Source of the DNA: Barthelona sp. PAP020
Taxonomy: Eukaryota; Metamonada: BaSk clade
Length of the DNA stretch: 64,000 nucleotides
Assembly: GCA_040182905.1 (NCBI GenBank)
Contig: JARQWU010000027.1
Location: forward strand, 1-64,000
Direction of reading: 5' to 3'
Below are positions 27,722-37,104 of this stretch, piece by piece (the stretch's first letter is position 1; every line of letters starts with the position of its first letter). The notes under the pieces were generated by a model. The model searched no databases and had not been told where the DNA came from. It saw only the letters and a list, made by a program, of their open reading frames with translations. The position numbers and the translations under genes were made by a program.

Positions 27722-28789
27722 TTTCATTTTTTCATTTTTCAGTTTCTTTCCAAATTTATTGTATAAAATATCAAGTAATTTTGTTTTTTCATTATGTCAA
27801 AATGATCAATACAATTTTTGAAAAAGGGGAAACTGGATACTTGAGCATCGCTGAATGGTATGAAGCGGTAGTTGTTATCAAATTCTTTAATAAGAAGCCA
27901 GTTCAGTTCGATTTACCCAAAGAGTGTGTATCAATAGTCCTTGGCCATCCTTTCATTCATCAAATTCATGGTGTGACCGAAATCAATGGTAAAACTGGGA
28001 TTGTTATGGAATTTTGTGATTCAGATCGTCAAACTATTAATAGACCATGAAGCCAACATTAATCTCAAAACCATACATGGCTCAACACCAACAGATATTT
28101 CCAAAAACTTACGGTCATTCCCAAATTGTAGAGCTTCTAGAACCGTATTACTTTCAGTATAAAACTTTTTTCTAACAAACCCATACATCCATAAAACTCA
28201 GCTTCATCAGTAACATAGCAAGCAACATTCAAAATTTTCACATATTTTTGTTAATATTCAGCATTTAATTCATGTTTCAACTTTTTAACTGTTGAATCAA
28301 AGTGAGAAATGCTATACCTTTGCTGTGTGAAAACTTTCATTAATTCATCACCTCTACACACTAATTTTATAAAATTGTCAAATGTGTTATTAACAATCAA
28401 GCAGAAAGGCTCCAAAATCATCGTCTCCAAAACATCAGCCATGTAATACTGTTTGAACAAATTAAACGTTCATTTCAATCTAATAATGTCTCAACAGTGG
28501 AAATACTATTTCGATGGCCATATTGGATGCACCCGGGCTATGGACAGCAAAAAGCAAATTTGTTGATGTGGCACAAAAACTTGGCAAGTTGCGACACACA
28601 TTGAGATTGAAAAAAAATAAATACAACTCGTCAAACTCAAACTTCTTTCATGCCTTTCACCATGCTAAAATTTGAGATATCTTTGAAAGAAACTACAGCC
28701 CAAAAGACCTTGCCGGAGGTTAAGCCGAACTATTCGAACCTCGGTTCAGCCTGATTCCTTGTTGCAACAAAAAAAAAAAGCTAAACAAT
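27722..28789. other. Gene-poor interval with pseudogene remnants
   Basis: The left part holds the kinase/ankyrin remnant listed separately (27802-28165). The rest has no intact gene. A 69-codon open frame on the minus strand (28251-28460) looks protein-like but matches nothing I know. A GC-richer stretch at 28660-28770 contains GAACC-tc-GGTTC, a tight inverted repeat. Together these look like decayed accessory DNA. Confidence 0.45.
27802..28165 (+). pseudogene. Decayed protein kinase / ankyrin repeat gene
   Basis: An open frame of 82 codons from the ATG at 27802 ends with GHPFIHQIHGVTEINGKTG followed by IVMEFC, which is the helix C to hinge segment of a protein kinase N-lobe. In a shifted frame just after it reads LIDHEANINLKTIHGSTPTD, and after one more frameshift YGHSQIVELLEPYYF; together these are one ankyrin repeat. 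So the kinase body is deleted and the ankyrin part is frameshifted. The kinase-then-ankyrin order is the same as in the intact gene at 42140-45136, so this is probably a dead relative of that type of gene. Confidence 0.65.
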
Positions 28790-31700
28790 TTACCTCGAAA
28801 ATAACTTTCCCAATAACTCCTCCAATTGCTCTTGAACATACGGCTTATTTAACCAACTCACATATTCATCATGAACTTCCAAATGATCTTGATCCCAACC
28901 ACTGAAGAAAATGACAGGAAATGTTGGATTAAGTTCTCGAATTTTCGCTAAAACTTGTTTGCCACTCATACCAGGTAAACTAGAGTCTAAAAACACCATA
29001 TCGTAAACGTCCATATGATCAACAAATTCTTTCAAACCAATTTCACCCGTTTCACACCACTTGTACCCAATATCAAGCTTTAACAAACCCATAGAAAGGA
29101 TATCCGCAATCATTGGCTCATCTTCCACATGCAAAGCCCTTAACCCTTTTCTTAATACAACTGTATTCTTTGGTCCAGATACAATTGGTTTTGAGCTAAT
29201 ACTTGTGCCTTGAATAGGAAAAAAGATTGTCATCATAGTCTTACCTTCATTATTATCAGTCTTTTCCAAAGATGTTACAGTAATAGCACCTTGTAATTCT
29301 TTTACAGTAGAAAAGACAGTTGATAACCCCATACCAGTACCATTTGCAACACCTTTTGTCGTAAAGAAAGGATTGAAGATCTTATCCAAATTCTTAGGTG
29401 AAATACCTTCTCCATTATCTTCACAAGTGACTTGAATGTAATTTCCGACTGTCAAAACTGTTCCGGTCCTTAATTGTGTTTCTTTAGTTACTGAGACATT
29501 TGTTGTTCTAATAATGAAGGTATTTGCACTAGCATCTTTGGAATTTAGCAGGAAATTAGTAAATATTGAACTCAACATGAGTTCATCACCTTTAATATTT
29601 GCTGAATTAGCCTCAAAATTTAACAATACTGAAAATTGTTGACCAAACGTTGCTTTAAAGAATGTTAAATTATTCTCGATATAGTCATGAAGATTCATAT
29701 CTGTAAGTCTGCTGGATTTATCGGGTTTGCTAAATTTTAAAAGTGATCTAGTCAATTCAAAAGCACTTTCTGTTGCTTTTTCAATGGCTTTAAATAATTT
29801 TTTATGCTTAGAAAGATGTGGTGAATATTCTGCAATTTGCTGCAATTTTGCATTGAACTCTTCTTGACATAACAACAAATTTCTGAAATCATGAGCGACA
29901 GAACCAGCTAATTTTCCCATATCTGCCATCTTCTCTGTTTCATATACTTGTTTCTTCAATAAAAACTTCTCACTAACATCTTTCAAAATAATAACAACTC
30001 CAGGTAGATATTTTTTAAACAACAAAGGATGAACACTGAACAGAAACACATCCAAAGTATCTTTTCTTTGAATAAAACAATCAGTACGATAAAAAGGTAG
30101 GTGGTTTTGAATTACATCATTTAAAGCTTCTTTGGGACTTATGCTACCATGAAATTCTGGTGGAATAAAAAAGAAATCAAATATATCATTGATTAACGGT
30201 CCATTTTCACCAGAAGAATTTGGTAACGAAAAATTCATGCTTTGTAACAGTTTTCCAGCAGATGTATTAATTTTGCAAACATAATAATCTTCATTCACCG
30301 TTAAAACCATATCATTAATTCCATTCAATACAGCAGTCAAATAGCGTTCAGATTCTGCTATCGAATTTAACAAATCCATCTTTTCAGTAACATCATGGCA
30401 TACACTCAACTTAGCATAATCGTTATCAATCCATTTGATCAATTTAGTCGATATTTCCAGATATTTATCTCCTAAATGCAAAACAAATGGGTTATTTGGT
30501 GGAATATTTCCATGTACCAATAATCTTTTGATAATATTATTTCTTTGTTGTTCTAACGTGTCTTCACCTACATTTGAAGTAAATCGAGAACTTGAACGCT
30601 TTCCAGATACAGTATTGGCTGAATTCAACGAATTTGAGCTCAATAATGTTCGACTCGATGTAGATCCAGGTAAACTGATCTCGTAATCAGATTGATGGCA
30701 TTCAAAACTCAAAATGTCGTTATAAATTAAATAACTATCAACCTTACTATTAATCAACTGCATATGATCCTTATTCTCATATATGATTTCACCTTTCTGT
30801 ACTAATTGAATCATTGATTCTATCTGACAGAGTAAGATATTGAGTTGTTTCATCTCTACTTTGTGTTCTTGACTTATTTTTCTAATTTTTTCATAATTGA
30901 ACCACCCAATAACAATAAGAACCAATTCAAATGCCAAAACACATACAAAAATGAAAAGAAAGACCAAATCATCTTCAAAAATATCAATTGGCTTGTTGAC
31001 TAAAACTACATCTTTGGAAATACTCCCAGTTTCAATACTGAACTGTGGTATTTTTTGATAATCCAAATATGCGATACTTTTCAATTTGATTCTTTTTCCT
31101 GCTTCAATATTTAGCAATGAATCGATTAAAATACTGGAAATACTGTTCCAATCCATCATAATACCCCCTAAGACTCCATAATTCAATAAAAATAACTTAA
31201 AACTATACATAGGATACCCTAACTTGCTTAAAAATGTTACAACTTGCTGATTAATCAACGTATTATTGTTAACGTCCTTCTTTCCATCAATATAATATAA
31301 TATGGTGGATTTTATATCAAAACTGCTAAATAGCTCATTTTTGGTCTGTGTTAACGATGTGAAATTCATTTTCTCAGTCTCAAGGAAATGATAATTCCTG
31401 CTAGAATCAACAGCAAGTTCAGATCGGAACGTGGTACAATCGCAACAAATAAACACATAATCCTTCACCAATGGATGAAAATTCTCGCTAAAAGTAACCA
31501 TTTGCAGCCAATCAACTTCATAATATATCATTTGCCAATTACTAGGAAAATTAGATAATCCTTGCTCTGAAAATATTATGCCAATAGGTATAATTGACTG
31601 TAGCTTTGTCATATTAGTCTGCAAAAATTTTAAAATGGTACATCCCGATTCTCCTAAACAAAAATATTGATCATCAGATCCAAACTCATAAATTTGCATA

Positions 31701-31939
31701 AAATTCAATGCAATAACTTTATCTATCTCTGCTATTGAAGAATTAGACACATCAATATGATGTACATATATAGTTTGATTAGGTAATAAAAATAGTTGCA
31801 AATCTTTTAAGAATTCACTTGAAAACCCATCAGATTCAGGATATGATACCATTCCAGCAATTTTACCTTCAATTTTAACAAACAAAAATGTTATTATCAA
31901 GAAAAACATATATGCTCTCTTAATTTCATTAATCATCAT
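28790..31939 (-). CDS. Hybrid sensor histidine kinase with extracellular sensor domain
   Basis: 1049 residues. An N-terminal signal sequence (YMFFLIITFLFVKIEG) precedes an about 300-residue extracytoplasmic domain resembling ABC-type substrate-binding sensors, then one transmembrane helix (about 325-350). Cytoplasmic parts: a PAS-like region (about 525-655), the dimerisation/phosphoacceptor H-box GSVAHDFRNLL (about 675-685), the ATPase domain with N-box NFLLNSKDA, G1 DNGEGIS, F-box FNPFFTTK and G2 GTGMGLS, and a receiver domain with phosphoacceptor Asp in VFLDSSLPGMSG and Lys in WLNKPY. All catalytic residues are present, so His-to-Asp relay should work. The output partner (an Hpt protein) is not in this window. 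Such kinases are common in amoebae and bacteria, rarer in flagellate protists. Confidence 0.93.
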   Translation of the reverse strand: MMINEIKRAYMFFLIITFLFVKIEGKIAGMVSYPESDGFSSEFLKDLQLFLLPNQTIYVHHIDVSNSSIAEIDKVIALNFMQIYEFGSDDQYFCLGESGCTILKFLQTNMTKLQSIIPIGIIFSEQGLSNFPSNWQMIYYEVDWLQMVTFSENFHPLVKDYVFICCDCTTFRSELAVDSSRNYHFLETEKMNFTSLTQTKNELFSSFDIKSTILYYIDGKKDVNNNTLINQQVVTFLSKLGYPMYSFKLFLLNYGVLGGIMMDWNSISSILIDSLLNIEAGKRIKLKSIAYLDYQKIPQFSIETGSISKDVVLVNKPIDIFEDDLVFLFIFVCVLAFELVLIVIGWFNYEKIRKISQEHKVEMKQLNILLCQIESMIQLVQKGEIIYENKDHMQLINSKVDSYLIYNDILSFECHQSDYEISLPGSTSSRTLLSSNSLNSANTVSGKRSSSRFTSNVGEDTLEQQRNNIIKRLLVHGNIPPNNPFVLHLGDKYLEISTKLIKWIDNDYAKLSVCHDVTEKMDLLNSIAESERYLTAVLNGINDMVLTVNEDYYVCKINTSAGKLLQSMNFSLPNSSGENGPLINDIFDFFFIPPEFHGSISPKEALNDVIQNHLPFYRTDCFIQRKDTLDVFLFSVHPLLFKKYLPGVVIILKDVSEKFLLKKQVYETEKMADMGKLAGSVAHDFRNLLLCQEEFNAKLQQIAEYSPHLSKHKKLFKAIEKATESAFELTRSLLKFSKPDKSSRLTDMNLHDYIENNLTFFKATFGQQFSVLLNFEANSANIKGDELMLSSIFTNFLLNSKDASANTFIIRTTNVSVTKETQLRTGTVLTVGNYIQVTCEDNGEGISPKNLDKIFNPFFTTKGVANGTGMGLSTVFSTVKELQGAITVTSLEKTDNNEGKTMMTIFFPIQGTSISSKPIVSGPKNTVVLRKGLRALHVEDEPMIADILSMGLLKLDIGYKWCETGEIGLKEFVDHMDVYDMVFLDSSLPGMSGKQVLAKIRELNPTFPVIFFSGWDQDHLEVHDEYVSWLNKPYVQEQLEELLGKLFSR

Positions 31940-32403
31940 TTTTAATATATAAATAAAGTTAAATTTTAGACTTCTTCATAATAATAAATACATTGTTGGT
32001 TCTAAAAAAAAATTTTGACTTTACAAACAACTTCATTCATTTTTTCAATCACATCAACTTAAGTTAGAATGGCAATAAAATAAATAGAGTCATTTTCCAA
32101 CGTATTTTTTTTTTAAATGTTGGGAAAAACTATACCACCAATTTTTCTTCAACAACGGATTCAAATAAATTTTATTTCAATAAAATAGCTTCAACATTTA
32201 TTCATTTTACTTCCACAATATCCAATTGGGAAAAATTAAGATGTCAAAACAATCACAGTTCCAATTTTCACATTAAAACACCTTATTTCAAAGATAAGCT
32301 TGTTATAGCACAACAAAACCGATTTTAAACTCAAAAATCACAATGAAAAATAAAAAGCAGTATTAATATTTATAACATTCTATTTCACATAGCTTTGACT
32401 TTC
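31940..32403. other. Intergenic between two minus-strand genes
   Basis: About 460 bp upstream of the histidine kinase start and downstream of the membrane-protein stop. A/T-rich without reading frames. It presumably holds the histidine kinase promoter; I see no specific motif. Confidence 0.45.
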
Positions 32404-33174
32404 TTATTGAATTGATCTAAAGGATTTATTTGCGATCGATAATGTTTCATCCATAAACAATTTATTCTCTGAATGATATTCTTGAATGATGAAATAAAAG
32501 AGCAAACACGAAAAAAAAGCTCTTCCAACAGTAAAAGCAATACCTAGCAACCAGTTTACAGTGAAAGAAAAATTAATAGGAATGTAAGTCAAAGAAAATC
32601 CAACGCAGGCAATGAAACCAAGGAATTTTTTTCTTTGCAACGAAAAGTACACAATTTGCAAAAAGTAAAAGAAAAATAACACGCTTACCATCACGTCTAA
32701 ATCTTGAATTTCATCAGGAGAATATATCAATGCTAGAATTATGATTATGATGGCAGGTAAATAATTAGATTGAATAATCACAAACTTTGGAGATGAAATT
32801 TCATTGGAAAAATAAAGAAACCTTTCATCCTTTGATAACTGCATGAAATATCCTCGTTGATATAACCAAACAACCAAAGAACAAAAACCAATGGATAGCG
32901 AAATAAAATACAATAAAGTAAAGAAACTATGTGTAGCAATCCTTCCCTTTTCATCATTTAAATAATATATTAATAGAACAATTTGTTCCAATGTTAAACA
33001 ACTAAATATTAAAGTTGGACCGTTTACAAAACCTAATATGTTAAATCTTTGATTAAAAATTTTGTAAAATGTGAAATGTATTTTGTAAATGAATAAAAAA
33101 ATTATGGATAAAAATGCCAAAATAAATGAAACAATCGATATAAAAACACTATAATTGTCAGCAACAGAATTCAT
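32404..33174 (-). CDS. Multi-pass membrane protein of unknown family
   Basis: 256 residues with about seven hydrophobic segments: residues around 8-30, 45-65, 80-105, 135-155, 160-180, 185-205 and 205-230. There is a short charged C-terminal tail. I do not recognise the family. The topology could fit a 7TM receptor-like protein, but no signature residues (DRY, NPxxY) are visible. It is transcribed divergently from the ZnT gene, 100 bp away. Confidence 0.7.
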   Translation of the reverse strand: MNSVADNYSVFISIVSFILAFLSIIFLFIYKIHFTFYKIFNQRFNILGFVNGPTLIFSCLTLEQIVLLIYYLNDEKGRIATHSFFTLLYFISLSIGFCSLVVWLYQRGYFMQLSKDERFLYFSNEISSPKFVIIQSNYLPAIIIIILALIYSPDEIQDLDVMVSVLFFFYFLQIVYFSLQRKKFLGFIACVGFSLTYIPINFSFTVNWLLGIAFTVGRAFFSCLLFYFIIQEYHSENKLFMDETLSIANKSFRSIQ

Positions 33175-33274
33175 TTGAATAGGAAGTTTGTATCAATCAA
33201 ACATGAAAAATTGAGAAAAAAAGAAATTGATTGAAGAATTACAAAAATTCATTATTTCGAATTAGTATTTATAT

Positions 33275-34528
33275 ATGGGTCATTCTCATGAAAAGAATGT
33301 TACGTTTTCATTTGTAATATTCATAATCTTGCAAACAGTATTTTTTTTCTCAGAAATTATTTTTGGGATACTTTTTAATTCGATCGCTTTAATTTCAGAT
33401 GCCGTACATATGTTTACTGATTTATTAGCTGTAATATTAGCATTTGTCTATGCAAAACTTGCTTCGAAAGCACCTTCAGATTCAATGACATTTGGTTTTA
33501 AACGTGCTGAAGTTGTTGGTGGATTGGTAAATGCTGTATTTATGTTTGCTTTGTCTATATTTCTTGGTTTAGAAGCTATTCAAAGAATTGTGACCAACTC
33601 TTGTGATATTGAAGCTGGTTGGCCACTTATGATTGTTGCTGGTCTTGGACTTCTTGTTAATATTGTCGGAGTCACTCTATTCCATGGCTTTAGTCATGGA
33701 CATTCACATGGAAATTGTAGTCATGGACATTCTCACGATGATGAACATCATCATCATGAACATGAACATGAACACAATCATAAACATTGTGACCATTCAC
33801 ATTGTCATTCTCATCATGATCACAGTGATCACGAGAACGAGAACGTTGACCCTGGGAAGAAATATATTGATGACGTTGAATTAGATTCTCCATATCCAGA
33901 TACCGTTCAAAGTTTGGCAATTCAAATTCAAACCAGATCATTACATCGTAAAGCTAATAACAAGGATAAAGTTCAAAAAACACACAGTAACCTTAATATT
34001 GAGGGACTTCTTTTGCATATCATTGGAGATCTTCTTGGTTCAATTGGCGTTTTAGTTGCGGGAGCCTTAATAATGTTTACTAACCTATCATTTAAGCAGT
34101 TGGCTGATCCCATTGCTTCATTGTTAATTTCGGCCATGATGTTAGTTTCTTCAACCTCCTTGATGAAAAGGGCTTCTTGGATTTTAATGCAGGGTGTGCC
34201 AGAAGGTATCGATATTGGTGAGATTAAGAAGGAGTTGTGCATGGTTCCAGGTGTTGAAGATGTTCATCATATTCATGTATGGCAACTATTTCAAAATATG
34301 CTGATCTGTAGTGCTCATATTGTTTTATCAACTGAAAATAGCACTTCTCAGCATTTTGAAGTGATAATTAAAGGATGTAAGGAAGTTCTGTGTGAATTTG
34401 GCATACATGAGTCTTCTTTGCAACCAGAAATGAGCAATAATGGATGTTTGTTTTTGTGCAACTGCGACACAAATGATGAAAGTTTGTGTGTTCAAACAAC
34501 CAATTCTTTAAATTTGTCAAATGAGTGA
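33275..34528 (+). CDS. Zinc transporter, ZnT/SLC30 cation diffusion facilitator
   Basis: 417 residues with six transmembrane helices. Both transport-site pairs are present: H45-x3-D49 in TM2 (DAVHMFTD) and HIIGD in TM5 (about 248-252), the HxxxD arrangement specific for zinc in ZnT proteins. Between TM4 and TM5 lies a His-rich loop (about 135-185) with about two dozen His, many as HSH, HEH or HHD. The C-terminal cytosolic domain contains GVEDVHHIHVWQL, typical of the CDF alpha-beta fold, and a Cys-rich tail (CLFLCNC). It would move Zn2+ out of the cytosol into vesicles or the outside in exchange for protons. Confidence 0.95.
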   Translation: MGHSHEKNVTFSFVIFIILQTVFFFSEIIFGILFNSIALISDAVHMFTDLLAVILAFVYAKLASKAPSDSMTFGFKRAEVVGGLVNAVFMFALSIFLGLEAIQRIVTNSCDIEAGWPLMIVAGLGLLVNIVGVTLFHGFSHGHSHGNCSHGHSHDDEHHHHEHEHEHNHKHCDHSHCHSHHDHSDHENENVDPGKKYIDDVELDSPYPDTVQSLAIQIQTRSLHRKANNKDKVQKTHSNLNIEGLLLHIIGDLLGSIGVLVAGALIMFTNLSFKQLADPIASLLISAMMLVSSTSLMKRASWILMQGVPEGIDIGEIKKELCMVPGVEDVHHIHVWQLFQNMLICSAHIVLSTENSTSQHFEVIIKGCKEVLCEFGIHESSLQPEMSNNGCLFLCNCDTNDESLCVQTTNSLNLSNE

Positions 34529-34725
34529 AGATACATTGATTAATCAACAAGTTATTCCTTTTATATACTGTTTAATAAAAATAGTTTTTTTTTTTCATGC
34601 CAAATGTTAATGTCCAATGTATCACTTAACGATTATTGCCTAGTAAAAGAAAAACACAAAAAAAAAAAAAATCTTAATAACAGCATTTATTTCTCTTCCG
34701 TAACACATTTGTTTCATTATTCAAT

Positions 34726-36771
34726 TTACCTACCATACTTATGTCTCTTTATGCCTGAAACATCACCAGCATACAGAAGTGCATATGAAGCAGTGAGTAA
34801 TTCAATTTCATCAACTTTGATATTGAATTCACCAAAAGTTCCTGAAATGTCTTTTGAAAAGAAACGCCAATTCTTGTAAACTGTCGTATTTTTACTTTGA
34901 TAATGATGAGACCCTTGAGATAAATACTTTTGAAATCTAAATCTAAAGAGAGGATCTGCGCTTTCATTCATGATAGAGTCTATTCTATTGAATGCAGCGT
35001 TTCTCAAACTGATGTATTCCTTGCTTAATTGACTATCCTCCTCTTCTTTTTTTGTGTTATTTTTTAATGAATCATTATCTTTCATATATATAGCAATCAA
35101 GCCTGGATATGCAAGATAGAAATTATCTGTGCTAACAGCAGAAAATGAAATAGGGGCTGAAATGCTCTTATTTGTAACATTTGATTTCTTTAAAGCATTC
35201 ATAATCTTTTTAACCTTTTGATTGGACACCAAACCATCTTTTTTTGTCAAAGCAATTATTGAACTGTTGAATAGAGCAATCAAAATGTCTTCTTTTAAAC
35301 ACACCATCCTTGAAATTCTGGCAGAAATTTGAGATTTCCATTTGTTGCTACCATTGATATCATGACACGCAATAAGATTAGAATCATCAATAGAGTATAT
35401 TAGACCATCGTTGCAATCCACATATAATGATAACGGAATAGCTTCATGGATGTATTCAGCAATAGAAAAAGTGAAATTATCCAAATCAACAATGGCCACC
35501 TTACCATTAACAGCAAAGATAACCAACAATTCATCATTTATAAATTGTGCATCTATACACCCATTATTCAAGGGAGATTCAATAGCTATTGCTTGAATAT
35601 CCTCATAATTATCGCCATCGAAAGCAAATAACCAAGTCTCACTAGAATTACCAACAAACAACATGTTTCCATTGGAGCTTCCAGCAACAACAGAAATAGC
35701 TCCACAATCTAACTCAATGACGCTCTTCAACTCCTCATCATCAATAACTAGTAAACGATTCAAAACTGGTATAATCACACGCCTTTCAAATTTATAAACT
35801 TGATGTCTGTGTTGTATTGGTAACAAAGGCATCTTTTCAAATGTTTTATTTGTATGAATGTTTTTGGTCTTAAATAGCGCTAATTGTGCATTCTCACCTC
35901 CACAGATTACATGCTTTCCTGTGTACGCAATGGAATTGATATCCAATCCAAAAACTCGATGTGTCTTAGACAAAGTCCATTCATCATTAAGTTGACTGAA
36001 AACACTTAAAGAACCGTCTGCAGCAGCAGCAAATAATAAACCACCTTCGAACATTAAAGAATGAATAGGTCCACCACAAAGTCGAACATGCGATGTTCTA
36101 ACACCTGTAATTCCATCAAAAATAGATACAAAACCAGCTGCATCACAATTTGCTACGGAAAAATGACTAAGAGGGGTAATATCCAAAACAGCAACAGGTT
36201 CATCAATTCCTAATTCAGCCACTGCAAATTCCATCGCTGTAGATCCATCTAAAGTTAATCTAAACGCTTCTCCAGATCCTAAACCAACAAAAACAAAGTC
36301 TTTATTGGAAGCAATCGAAGTGATGGGTGCATGTCCATTAAAAATGAAAGGAAGCAATTTCAACTTATCAAATTCATCTAATTGGTACTTTTTGACGGTA
36401 CCATCAAAACAACCACAAAATAAAACTTGTAAAGACGCATTAAAACACATAGAAAGAATAGAATTTCCATATAAATCGTATGAATATTCAATTCTTGTTG
36501 TGTTAATATCTATTTGATGTACTTTTCCAATGGTATCTGCAACAAATATTATATCTTTTAATGAATGTAGACTATATGTTACCGCTAATGATGAATATTC
36601 GCTTCTAGGTAAACAGATCAATTGTTTTAAGAAAAAATTGTTCTTTGTTTCATAAACTTCTATTTGACAAGTTTTTCTCAAGATATAAAGATTTTTCGTT
36701 TGATTTGAATACTTTAAACTAATTATCGGTGGTGGAGAATAAAAGGGAAACCTTTTTGGTGATAATTTCAT
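34726..36771 (-). CDS. UTP4: U3 snoRNP / SSU processome protein Utp4 (Cirhin)
   Basis: 681 residues forming a double WD40 beta-propeller. The opening PFYSPPPIISLKYSNQ, EVYETKNNFF, VADTIGKVHQIDINT and FCGCFDGTVKKYQLDE follow the order of Utp4/Cirhin (FYNxxPxxIRCxAYN, EIYNxxxNxF, GCEDGSVKLFQ). The C-terminus IKRHKYGR corresponds to the family's terminal IKKKKFGT. Utp4 belongs to the t-UTP/UtpA complex, which binds pre-rRNA early in 18S rRNA processing in the nucleolus. Length equals that of the human protein to within a few residues. The low sequence conservation is usual for this family. Confidence 0.78.
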   Translation of the reverse strand: MKLSPKRFPFYSPPPIISLKYSNQTKNLYILRKTCQIEVYETKNNFFLKQLICLPRSEYSSLAVTYSLHSLKDIIFVADTIGKVHQIDINTTRIEYSYDLYGNSILSMCFNASLQVLFCGCFDGTVKKYQLDEFDKLKLLPFIFNGHAPITSIASNKDFVFVGLGSGEAFRLTLDGSTAMEFAVAELGIDEPVAVLDITPLSHFSVANCDAAGFVSIFDGITGVRTSHVRLCGGPIHSLMFEGGLLFAAAADGSLSVFSQLNDEWTLSKTHRVFGLDINSIAYTGKHVICGGENAQLALFKTKNIHTNKTFEKMPLLPIQHRHQVYKFERRVIIPVLNRLLVIDDEELKSVIELDCGAISVVAGSSNGNMLFVGNSSETWLFAFDGDNYEDIQAIAIESPLNNGCIDAQFINDELLVIFAVNGKVAIVDLDNFTFSIAEYIHEAIPLSLYVDCNDGLIYSIDDSNLIACHDINGSNKWKSQISARISRMVCLKEDILIALFNSSIIALTKKDGLVSNQKVKKIMNALKKSNVTNKSISAPISFSAVSTDNFYLAYPGLIAIYMKDNDSLKNNTKKEEEDSQLSKEYISLRNAAFNRIDSIMNESADPLFRFRFQKYLSQGSHHYQSKNTTVYKNWRFFSKDISGTFGEFNIKVDEIELLTASYALLYAGDVSGIKRHKYGR

Positions 36772-37104
36772 GTGTTAAAAGGGAAAAAAGGACAAATGAT
36801 ATTTTTTTTCAATCTATTTTTGACAAAATTTTATTCTTTTTCTCTTACATATTCTTTTTAATGAAAAAATCAAAAAAAAAAAAAGATTAAAGACATTTTT
36901 TACTTATCACTTCAGTTTTTCCTTTTTTTAATTCAATTCAAATGTCTAATATATATTTAAACAAATAAAAATATATTTGAATTTCTTTTGTACCTGAAAA
37001 TAAAAGACAAAAAGAGAGGAGCATTTTTTTTTTTAAATGTATTTTGTTATATAACCAAAATACTGACGAAATTATTATCACATTTATATATATATTAATT
37101 TATT
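36772..37104. other. Divergent promoter region between Utp4 and the long TTLL gene
   Basis: About 330 bp, A/T-rich, with a TATATATATATTAA stretch just before the TTLL start (37086-37099) that could serve as a TATA-like element. No gene. Confidence 0.5.

Noticed and set aside
28251-28460. 69-codon minus-strand open frame in the pseudogene interval
   Set aside because: No recognisable family and no conserved start context; may be a remnant but not supportable as a gene.
33690-33941. Open frames antisense or shifted to the ZnT His-rich loop
   Set aside because: They are shadows of the repetitive CAT/CAC codons of the histidine loop.
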